A stretch of 5,607 bases of DNA from Actinomycetota bacterium. GTDB lineage: Bacteria > Actinomycetota > Actinomycetes > Nanopelagicales > Nanopelagicaceae. A program made the translations under genes and the position numbers. Every line of letters starts with the position of its first letter. Within the stretch, counting starts at the first letter, position 1. This document shows, piece by piece, positions 1-5,537 of this stretch. The notes beneath the pieces are model-generated. The model searched no databases, was not told the DNA's origin, and saw only the letters and a list, made by a program, of their open reading frames with translations. The stretch covers positions 1 to 5,607 of the forward strand of contig CANLAC010000078.1 in NCBI GenBank assembly GCA_947488645.1, written 5' to 3'.

Positions 1-1534
1 AAGTCTTTGCAGGGAATGTGTCGCGGATACCGCCACCATTTTGAATTGCAAAGTCTGTCTTGTACTTAGCGCGCATCAAGTCTGCGATGTAGTTACCCAT
101 TGGTGTTTCACCTGAACGCTCTACAGCCGGTGATCCTCCACGTGGGAATACTCCTGAAACTTGACCGATCTTTACATCAAGCTTTGCAGATAGTTGATCC
201 TTGTACTTCTTAACCATTGCAGCAGCTGCAACATCTTGTGTTGTAACTGTTGAAACAACACTTGTGTTAATTGTTGGTGCTGCAGCCTTTAGTACGTGCT
301 GGATTGACTGACCAACAACTTTTCCGTACTTCATGCAAATCTGAGTACGTGTGTACTCAACACCTGCGTTACGAACCTGTCCTAGAACAGTTGGTGCAAC
401 GCGTGGGCTGCCTGGGATTACAGATGCAAATGTCTGGTGGCTGTGACCACCGTAGATTGCTGCTGCACCCTTGATTTGTGAAGCAAGTGAGTTAAACAGA
501 CCCTTTGCAACGCCATCTGCATTTTCCAACCATCCCTGGTGGATTACTGCGATAACAACATCTGCGCCAGCTGCTTTTGCCTCAGCGATAGCTGCGTTAA
601 TTCCGGCTACGCCTGGGTTAATAACAATGGTCTTCTTTGCTCCTGATGCATCCTTGTAGTCAAGGTTTCCAGGAAAGACCTGTTCAATTGTCTCTGGTGT
701 ATTTGAGCCAACGACACCGATCTTTACGCCGCCGCGCTCAACGATTGTGTAGTTCTTAGCCTGCTTAGTTCCTGACTTAAGAGCATCTAGAGCACCTTCG
801 CTGTAGTTAGAAACTACCCACTGGAAATCAGATGCACCAATTACCTTGTTGACGTGATCGATGTTGCGATCATGTTCGTGGTTACCAAATACTGAAACAT
901 CAAGCTTGGCTGCATTTAGTGTTTCAATCGTTGGTAGCTCTTCAAACTCTGTTGAGATTGGAGGAGCAGCACCAATGTTGTCACCAGATGAAACCGCAAT
1001 GGTTGCTTTGTTTGCTAGGCGATCTGCATCCCAGTTGCTTGTGAGAAGTGCGGCACCAAAAGAGCCACCCACTTCAATAGCACCGTGGAGGTCGCTGAGT
1101 TGTAGAACTTGAACAGCCTTATTTGCGGAAGATGCAACTGTTGCAAGTTGTGCAGCGGTGTAGCTCTTGCTTGATGCAGTTGGCTTTGAGAAACCATAAG
1201 CGTTAACAGCCTGAACAACAGGTGTACCCGCTGGTTGACCAGCAACGACTGGCATTGTTACTACAGAGTTATTCTTGATTGGGACAAAGATTGGGCATGA
1301 ACCAGCACCAGCTGAAACAACATGGCCGATAACACCTGGTGCGACATCTGCGCCAGCTACCCAACGAACAACGACGCCTTTAGCGCCAAGATAAGAGGTA
1401 ACACTTGTTGGAGCGTTAGGCAACGAATATGTATTTGCCTGCGCTGATGGAACTAGTAATGAAACTAGTAGCGATGTAGCAAGGGCTAGTGAGCCCAGGC
1501 TAAAGATTTTGCGTGAAAAGAGGGTTTTATTCAT
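1..1534 (-). CDS. Secreted bifunctional metallophosphatase/5'-nucleotidase with N-terminal Fn3-like domain (C-terminus cut by window edge)
   Basis: Frame read by hand on the minus strand; open from ATG at 1534 to the left edge, giving 511 visible codons and no stop. Residues 1-33 form a signal peptide: basic start with K3, R8 and K9, a hydrophobic core, and an AQA cleavage site before N34. Residues about 38-125 look like a fibronectin-III domain (PNAPTSVTS start, RW at 57-58, VNAYGFSKP near the end). The metallophosphatase domain follows: DLHG (D148, H150), SSGDN (D185), GNHEHD (N218, H219), IHQG (H332) and GGHSH (H364, H366), which are the expected metal ligands and catalytic residues. The 5'-nucleotidase C-terminal domain starts with PMGNYIADL (478-486) and reaches the substrate-binding QNGGGIR (498-504). 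The family hydrolyses nucleotides outside the cytoplasm, releasing nucleoside and phosphate. No Shine-Dalgarno precedes the ATG. It lies 74 nt downstream of the reductase gene on the same strand. Exact substrate unknown; a UDP-sugar hydrolase or cyclic phosphodiesterase role is possible. Confidence 0.93.
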   Translation of the reverse strand, partial: MNKTLFSRKIFSLGSLALATSLLVSLLVPSAQANTYSLPNAPTSVTSYLGAKGVVVRWVAGADVAPGVIGHVVSAGAGSCPIFVPIKNNSVVTMPVVAGQPAGTPVVQAVNAYGFSKPTASSKSYTAAQLATVASSANKAVQVLQLSDLHGAIEVGGSFGAALLTSNWDADRLANKATIAVSSGDNIGAAPPISTEFEELPTIETLNAAKLDVSVFGNHEHDRNIDHVNKVIGASDFQWVVSNYSEGALDALKSGTKQAKNYTIVERGGVKIGVVGSNTPETIEQVFPGNLDYKDASGAKKTIVINPGVAGINAAIAEAKAAGADVVIAVIHQGWLENADGVAKGLFNSLASQIKGAAAIYGGHSHQTFASVIPGSPRVAPTVLGQVRNAGVEYTRTQICMKYGKVVGQSIQHVLKAAAPTINTSVVSTVTTQDVAAAAMVKKYKDQLSAKLDVKIGQVSGVFPRGGSPAVERSGETPMGNYIADLMRAKYKTDFAIQNGGGIRDTFPAKT

Positions 1535-1608
1535 ATGTGTATCTAATCAGAGCGAATTTTCGATCGCACACTTAAATGGTTACGACATGGTTGCGAGAAG
1601 GTGAAAAG

Positions 1609-2877
1609 TTACAGTCCAGCGTGCTTAAGCAACTCTGCACGGTCCACACTCTTAACCCGAGGTTTACCCTTTGCCTCGCCAGCTGCAACCTCTGCCTCAT
1701 TAATCTTTTGCCAGTGCTCTTGTGAGACAACAACTTGGTGGGTCAAGATCTCCGAAACATCGCCAGCGTTCTTTGGCTTTTTTAGATCTTCAACCAACAG
1801 CTCTATAACCGCTGCTGCATCTGACTTATTAGTACCGATAACCCCAGATGGACCACGCTTTGCCCATCCGACAACATACAAATTATCTTTTACGCGGCCA
1901 TCAGAGTTAACAACCTTGCCGTTTTCATACGGCACACCTTCGATGCCATGGGCTTGATACCCGATAGCGGTAATAACAAGACCACACTTAATAGTTACAT
2001 CTCCGTCTGGGGTTGAATACACAACTCCCTCTACGCGATCTGTTCCAAGTATCTCTTTTGGAGTGTGCTGGAATAGAAATTCCATGGTGCGCTCATGCTC
2101 ACTCTTTGGATTTTCCGCAATCAACAACATCGCATCCAAGTTGCTCTTCACATCTTTTTCGGGTGAATCACCTGCGCGAACAATTGCGGCTTCAATATCA
2201 GCCTTATTGATAACTACATTTGTGTGCTCAAGCTTTGGAAGTTCGCGAAGTTCAGGTGATGTAAAGGCTGCATGCTCTGGGCCGCGACGAGCACTCACAT
2301 AGACCTTGCGGATGTTGCTCTGCTTAAAGGCATCAATTGCATGATCTGCCGTATCTGTTGGATCTAACTCACTTGGTTCTAGCGCCAACATACGCGCAAC
2401 ATCCATTGCAACGTTACCTGCACCGATTACAACCGCGGTGTTTGAATCTAGTGGTGTATCAACACCAACAAAATCAGGATGAGAGTTGTACCAAGGAACA
2501 AAAGTGGCTGCAGATAATGATCCGCGCAGGTTTTCACCTGGTATTCCAAGAGTCTTTCCTAGTGAAGATCCGGTTGCGATAATGACCGCGTCATACTTTT
2601 CTTGAAGTTGGGCAACTGAAACATCGCTGCCAATTTCTACATTTGCAAATAATCTAAAGGTTTCTTGGGATGCAATCTTTTCAAATACCTTAGAAACAGT
2701 TTTAATCTTTGGGTGATCTGGTGCAACACCGCTTCGAACCAAGCCCCATGGGGTTGGTAGGCGCTCAATCATGTCGATTTCAAACACTCGATTGTCATCA
2801 GCAAGGTTTTGGAGAGCTTGCGCAGCGAAATAACCTGCAGGTCCTGCGCCAACAATTGCTATTTTAAATGTAGGCAA
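1609..2877 (-). CDS. fprA: Ferredoxin-NADP+ reductase, FprA/adrenodoxin reductase type
   Basis: A 422-residue cytoplasmic flavoprotein expected to move electrons between NADPH and ferredoxin through FAD. The FAD-binding Rossmann motif IVGAGPAGYFAA is at residues 8-19. The family block PTPWGLVRSGVAPDHPKIK is at 41-59. The NADPH-binding motif VIGAGNVAMDVARML spans 150-164, with ARRGPEHAAFTSPELREL at 197-213 (the Arg pair usually contacts the NADP 2'-phosphate). The signature GWAKRGPSGVIGTNK is at 337-351. The protein is somewhat shorter than the roughly 450-residue mycobacterial FprA as I remember it, and no motif is missing. The start codon is TTG; it is chosen because AAGGAGAT sits five bases after GGAG upstream and the Rossmann strand begins at residue 4. 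The gene starts 26 nt after the 3' end of tRNA-Ser on the same strand with no terminator between, so it may share the tRNA transcript. Low-potential ferredoxin or a P450 system would be the partner, but none is encoded in this window. Confidence 0.95.
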   Translation of the reverse strand: MPTFKIAIVGAGPAGYFAAQALQNLADDNRVFEIDMIERLPTPWGLVRSGVAPDHPKIKTVSKVFEKIASQETFRLFANVEIGSDVSVAQLQEKYDAVIIATGSSLGKTLGIPGENLRGSLSAATFVPWYNSHPDFVGVDTPLDSNTAVVIGAGNVAMDVARMLALEPSELDPTDTADHAIDAFKQSNIRKVYVSARRGPEHAAFTSPELRELPKLEHTNVVINKADIEAAIVRAGDSPEKDVKSNLDAMLLIAENPKSEHERTMEFLFQHTPKEILGTDRVEGVVYSTPDGDVTIKCGLVITAIGYQAHGIEGVPYENGKVVNSDGRVKDNLYVVGWAKRGPSGVIGTNKSDAAAVIELLVEDLKKPKNAGDVSEILTHQVVVSQEHWQKINEAEVAAGEAKGKPRVKSVDRAELLKHAGL

Positions 2878-2880
2878 CAG

Positions 2881-2888
2881 ATCTCCTT
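2881..2888 (-). promoter_or_regulatory. Shine-Dalgarno that selects the TTG start of fprA
   Basis: On the minus strand the sequence AAGGAGAT lies just before CTG-TTG-CCT. GGAG is followed by a 5-nt spacer (ATCTG) and then TTG at 2877. The good match to the anti-SD and the normal spacing support TTG as the real start. This is the only strong Shine-Dalgarno I see in front of any gene in the window. Confidence 0.75.
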
Positions 2889-2903
2889 GATTGGTATTAC
2901 TTG

Positions 2904-2992
2904 CGGAGACGAGGAGATTTGAACTCCTGAAGGCTTTAACACCTTACCTCGTTAGCAGTGAGGCGCACTCGACCGGGCTATGCGACGTCTCC
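2904..2992 (-). tRNA. tRNA-Ser (anticodon GCU)
   Basis: Folded by hand as an 89-nt class II tRNA. The acceptor stem GGAGACG pairs with CGTCTCC, followed by discriminator G73, the normal base for serine tRNAs. The short D stem is GCA/TGC with a GG-containing loop. The anticodon arm has loop CTGCTAA, with anticodon GCT at 2954-2956, and stem CCTCA/CGAGG. The long variable arm has stem AAGG/CCTT, as expected for serine. The T stem AGGAG/CTCCT closes the loop TTCAAAT. CCA is not encoded (the genome continues GCAA), so CCA must be added after transcription. The pair closing the anticodon loop is A31-C39 rather than a Watson-Crick pair. It reads AGU/AGC codons. It lies directly upstream of fprA on the same strand and diverges from pepP. 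Confidence 0.95.
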
Positions 2993-3004
2993 TTGTACGG
3001 GTGA

Positions 3005-3010
3005 AGTTTA
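3005..3010 (-). promoter_or_regulatory. Candidate -10 element for tRNA-Ser (and possibly fprA)
   Basis: TAAACT on the minus strand matches the TANNNT pattern of a housekeeping sigma -10 box. It ends 12 nt before the first base of the tRNA, which would give a precursor with a 5' leader of about 5 nt. I see no good -35 at 16-18 nt upstream; the candidates there (GTAGCG, TAGCGG) are poor. It is supported mainly by position and by the lack of other space, since the whole divergent gap is 63 bp. Confidence 0.45.
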
Positions 3011-3020
3011 CCGCAACCGA

Positions 3021-3049
3021 TTGGCTCCGCTACTCCCGCCTTGTAGGCT
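3021..3049 (+). promoter_or_regulatory. pepP promoter, leaderless geometry
   Basis: TTGGCT at 3021-3026 (four of six matches to TTGACA), a 17-nt spacer, and TAGGCT at 3044-3049 (TANNNT type). Six bases later comes the A of the pepP ATG at 3056. That is the normal distance from a -10 box to +1, so transcription should begin at the start codon. No Shine-Dalgarno is present between the -10 box and ATG. Leaderless mRNAs are common in actinobacteria. The promoter faces away from the tRNA-Ser promoter in the same 63-bp gap. Confidence 0.65.
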
Positions 3050-3055
3050 AGATAT

Positions 3056-4498
3056 ATGGAAAATTCAGATAAGGCGTTAGATAGAGGCGCAAAGCGTGTT
3101 TACGATGTTGCACCATCTCCAGCATTTGCAGAGTTCATGGCAACAGGCTGGGCACCAACACCTTTAACTGGAATTCATCAAGATGAAGTTATCGCGCACT
3201 GCATCGAGCGCCGTGAGAAGTTATCTGCAGCCTTTACTGGATTACGTTTAGTACTTCCAAGCGGTGCAGCAAAGCAACGTAGCAATGACACTGATTACTT
3301 ATATCGCCCACACACAGCTTTTGCCTACTACACCGGTGTGCAAGGTGTTGAAGCAAATCCACATTCAGTTTTAGTAATGGAGCCAAGCGGCTCTGGGCAT
3401 TCACCAATTCTTTTTATTAATCCACGATCAACTCGCGACACCCCTGCTTTCTATACAGATGCTAAAAACGGTGAGCTCTGGGTTGGCCGTCGCTTCACAA
3501 CCGAAGAAGCTTCTGAGCGTTATGGGATTGAAGTCCGCGAGATTGCAGAGTTAGAAAAGTTCCTTAAGGGAAGGAAATCTGCTGCCCTTCATGGTTTTGA
3601 TGAAGTAGTTGATTCAACCGTTAAAGAGCACGCTCGCGATGCTGAATTACTTGAGTATGTTTCAGTTGCTCGGTTAATAAAAGATGATTACGAAATTGCA
3701 GAGATGCAAAAGGCAGTAGATGCAACTCATCGTGGGTTTAATGATGTTATTCGCGCACTTCCTGCAGCGGTCACTACCCCTCGCGGAGAACGAGTTGTAG
3801 AGGCTGCTTTCTTTGGACGCGCACGTATTGAAGGAAATGATCTTGGATATAACACCATTGCAGCATCTGGCTCACACGCATGTGTGTTGCACTGGAACCG
3901 TAATGACGGTGCTGTGAATAGTGGAGATCTGTTACTCCTAGATGCTGGTGTTGAAGTTGATTCCTACTACACCGCAGATATCACTAGAACATTGCCTATT
4001 AATGGAAAATTCACACCAGCACAGCGCGCTTTATACATGCTTGTCTATGAGTCACAAAAGGCAGGTATTGCAGCAATAAAACCAGGTGAAAAGTTCTTGG
4101 CAATTAACAAAGCTAGCCACACAGTTTTGGCACAAGGGCTCATTGATATGGGAATTATCAAGATGAGCCTTGAAGAGGTTATGGATCCAGCAGTTGGATT
4201 CCATAAGCGTTGGACCCTGCATGGTGTTAGCCATATGCTCGGTATGGATGTTCATGATTGCGCTCACGCTCGCGCAGAACAGTACCGCGATGGAATATTA
4301 GAAGTAGGAATGTGTTTAACGGTTGAACCTGGTCTTTATATTCAACCTGATGATGAACTCTTTCCTGCTGAGTACCGCGGCATTGGTATCCGTATTGAAG
4401 ATGATGTGGTTGTGACAGAAGATGGCTGCCTTAACTTAAGCGAGCACATCCCTCACCACCCAGATGAGGTTGAAGCCTGGATGGCTTCTCTACGCTAA
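3056..4498 (+). CDS. pepP: Xaa-Pro aminopeptidase (aminopeptidase P, M24B family)
   Basis: A 480-residue cytoplasmic dimetal peptidase that removes the N-terminal residue from peptides with proline in second position. It has no signal peptide. An aminopeptidase-P N-terminal (creatinase-like) domain covers roughly residues 42-190, and the pita-bread catalytic domain covers about 210-470. All five metal ligands can be placed by comparison with E. coli AMPP: D296 (LLLLDAG), D308 (YTADITRT), H393 (HGVSHMLG), E424 (TVEPG) and E448 (IRIEDD). The supporting histidines are also present: H279 (VLHW), H389 and H400 (DVHD). The opening segment SPAFAEFMATGWAP at 21-34 resembles actinobacterial PepP proteins. 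The start is ATG at 3056, supported by a well-spaced promoter that puts +1 on this codon. It is the only plus-strand gene here, and its last 9 bases overlap the end of the convergent crcB gene. Probable roles are protein turnover and use of imported proline-containing peptides. Confidence 0.97.
   Translation: MENSDKALDRGAKRVYDVAPSPAFAEFMATGWAPTPLTGIHQDEVIAHCIERREKLSAAFTGLRLVLPSGAAKQRSNDTDYLYRPHTAFAYYTGVQGVEANPHSVLVMEPSGSGHSPILFINPRSTRDTPAFYTDAKNGELWVGRRFTTEEASERYGIEVREIAELEKFLKGRKSAALHGFDEVVDSTVKEHARDAELLEYVSVARLIKDDYEIAEMQKAVDATHRGFNDVIRALPAAVTTPRGERVVEAAFFGRARIEGNDLGYNTIAASGSHACVLHWNRNDGAVNSGDLLLLDAGVEVDSYYTADITRTLPINGKFTPAQRALYMLVYESQKAGIAAIKPGEKFLAINKASHTVLAQGLIDMGIIKMSLEEVMDPAVGFHKRWTLHGVSHMLGMDVHDCAHARAEQYRDGILEVGMCLTVEPGLYIQPDDELFPAEYRGIGIRIEDDVVVTEDGCLNLSEHIPHHPDEVEAWMASLR
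4472..4488. terminator. Hairpin at the convergent pepP/crcB junction, possible terminator of the crcB operon
   Basis: GAAGCC at 4472-4477 pairs perfectly with GGCTTC at 4483-4488 around a 5-nt loop. On the minus strand it begins one base after the crcB stop codon (4490-4492), where an operon terminator would be expected. On the plus strand it lies inside the last codons of pepP. Neither side has a U-tract, and the 6-bp stem is modest, so it may be a chance of coding sequence or a non-canonical terminator. Confidence 0.3.
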
Positions 4499-4825
4499 CT
4501 GCAAACCAATCCACGCAGCTAACAAACCAAAACCTAAGGACATAACTAGGTTTGCCGCTGCCTCTTTATATCTCTTCAATTCATAGGCAAGATAAATATC
4601 CAACATAAATGTTGACCATGTCGTGAATGCCCCTGCAAAACCAATTGCAAACAAGTCATGGACTTGCTCAGATTTCCCATAAGTTAATCCCAAAAAGAAA
4701 GAGCCAAGGATGTTTACCGTAAAGATTCCGTATGGCTTGGTTGTGAACTTCCGGATGTATTGATCTACCGCAAAACGCAATGGCGCTCCAACTGCTGCAC
4801 CTAATATCACAAGAAATACATTCAT
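4490..4825 (-). CDS. crcB: Fluoride channel subunit Fluc/CrcB (first of a pair, predicted N-out)
   Basis: A 111-residue four-helix membrane protein of the CrcB family, which exports toxic fluoride as a dimeric channel. Family marks: GAAVGAPLRF at 9-18, the pore asparagine N38 in FTVNILGSFFLG, and the GAFTTWSTF segment at 65-73. W70 replaces the first phenylalanine of the usual TTFSTF box, while F73 is kept. Helices lie at about 2-22, 33-50, 57-80 and 90-110. Lys/Arg outside helices sit mostly in loops 1 and 3 (R25, K26, K30, K84, R85, K87), against only K51 on the other face. The positive-inside rule therefore predicts both termini outside. ATG at 4825 overlaps the stop of the preceding crcB by 4 nt (ATGA), which indicates translational coupling. 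Its stop overlaps pepP by 9 bp. Confidence 0.95.
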   Translation of the reverse strand: MNVFLVILGAAVGAPLRFAVDQYIRKFTTKPYGIFTVNILGSFFLGLTYGKSEQVHDLFAIGFAGAFTTWSTFMLDIYLAYELKRYKEAAANLVMSLGFGLLAAWIGLQLA

Positions 4826-5163
4826 GAGCGCACCGGAACTACTTTTCTAGCCAACGGCAAGAGCACAACAACAATTACTAAAGAGAGGATCACGTTCTGA
4901 AGTAAGAACGCAAACCCCCCTTCGCGTGGTTCTAAGGATTGTGCGGTAACAGCTGAAAATGTAGTCAGCCCTGCGCAGAATCCTGGTAGTAAAAGTAAGC
5001 GTAATTCAGTGATTCCGCGACGCTCCATGACAACCAAGAGAATGGCGGCGAGTGCAACGCCTATAAGGTTTGCAGCTAATGTTCCAGCACGATCATTAGG
5101 AAATATCTCGCCTAATCCAAAGCGCGACAAAGTTCCAGCGATACCGCCCACTGAGACCAACAC
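4822..5163 (-). CDS. crcB: Fluoride channel subunit Fluc/CrcB (second of a pair, predicted N-in)
   Basis: A 113-residue partner of the downstream crcB product. Family marks: GGIAGTLSRF at 6-15, pore asparagine N32 in LAANLIG, and GFCAGLTTFSAV at 61-72. Here the first box phenylalanine (F69) is kept and the second is replaced by V72, the reverse of its partner. Helices lie at about 1-20, 28-46, 54-75 and 84-104. Positive charges collect in loop 2 and the C-terminus (R48, R49, R55, R106, K107, R112), with only R25 and R80 on the other face. This predicts both termini inside, opposite to the partner. The start is GTG at 5163, 8 nt after the stop of the holin-like gene, with no clear Shine-Dalgarno, so translation probably depends on coupling. 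TTG at 5160 is an alternative start with almost the same product. Confidence 0.93.
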   Translation of the reverse strand: MLVSVGGIAGTLSRFGLGEIFPNDRAGTLAANLIGVALAAILLVVMERRGITELRLLLLPGFCAGLTTFSAVTAQSLEPREGGFAFLLQNVILSLVIVVVLLPLARKVVPVRS

Positions 5164-5171
5164 TAAGGATT

Positions 5172-5525
5172 TCAGAGGGGTAATGCTTTCTTGCCAACAC
5201 TTGACACTAATCTGGTAATCACGCTGATTATTAACGCTGCAAAGATTGCAGCCCAGAAGTTTTCAACCTCTAGTTTGTCACTCCATCGTGAAACCAGCAT
5301 CAGCATCGATGCGTTAACGACTACAAGAAATAGACCAAGTGTCAGAATGACTGCTGGAAGTGTGAGAAGTTTTAGCAAAGAACCCAGCGTTGCATTGAGC
5401 AAACCAAATAGCAGTGCCACCCATAGGTATGTTGTGAGACCACCTTGGACGTTAATCCCAGGAATTAAAACTGTGGCAACCCAAAAGGAAAGTGCCAATG
5501 CGGCCCAACGGACCAATAACGTCAT
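5172..5525 (-). CDS. YvlD/phage-holin-4_2-like small membrane protein
   Basis: A 117-residue integral membrane protein with four predicted helices at about 4-22, 30-50, 54-78 and 89-110. It has the typical layout of the Phage_holin_4_2 (YvlD-like) family: IPGINVQGG after helix 1, ALLFGLLNATLGSLLKLLTLP at 37-57 bridging helices 2 and 3, LTLGLFLVVVNASMLML at 61-77, and ENFWAAIFAALIIS at 88-101. The family is widespread on bacterial chromosomes. Despite the name, lysis activity is not established, and its function is unknown. ATG at 5525 is chosen because a perfect TATAAT box ends six bases upstream and no other start fits. It heads a three-gene run with two crcB genes (8-nt gap to the next), which suggests co-expression but does not prove a role in fluoride tolerance. 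Confidence 0.85.
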   Translation of the reverse strand: MTLLVRWAALALSFWVATVLIPGINVQGGLTTYLWVALLFGLLNATLGSLLKLLTLPAVILTLGLFLVVVNASMLMLVSRWSDKLEVENFWAAIFAALIISVITRLVSSVGKKALPL

Positions 5526-5531
5526 GAAGAA

Positions 5532-5537
5532 ATTATA
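5532..5537 (-). promoter_or_regulatory. Consensus -10 box for the holin-like/crcB operon, leaderless geometry
   Basis: A perfect TATAAT on the minus strand, separated by 6 nt (TTCTTC) from ATG at 5525. A +1 seven bases past the box would fall on the start codon, and no Shine-Dalgarno is present. The box overlaps the TAA stop codon (5533-5535) of the preceding gene. A -35 at 16-18 nt upstream is not convincing (AAAGAT or similar), so the strength of the promoter is uncertain. Confidence 0.55.

Noticed and set aside
1451..1470. Direct repeat aactagta twice, 4 nt apart
   Set aside because: It falls in the signal peptide and is explained by the repeated Leu-Leu-Val codons of its hydrophobic core.
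1552..1567. Hairpin in the fprA-nucleotidase gap as a terminator for fprA
   Set aside because: Only a 4-bp stem with an 8-nt loop and no U-tract; too weak to call.
1601..1957. 118-codon plus-strand open frame
   Set aside because: It lies antisense within fprA, whose frame has all FAD and NADPH motifs; the plus-strand product is low-complexity and shows no recognisable domain.
2904..2992. tRNA-Ser as an integration site for a mobile element
   Set aside because: Core genes flank it on both sides, with no integrase and no visible duplicate of the tRNA 3' end within the window.
5172..5525. Possible prophage remnant because of the holin-family name
   Set aside because: The family is common on ordinary chromosomes; no endolysin, integrase, structural gene or attachment site is visible nearby.
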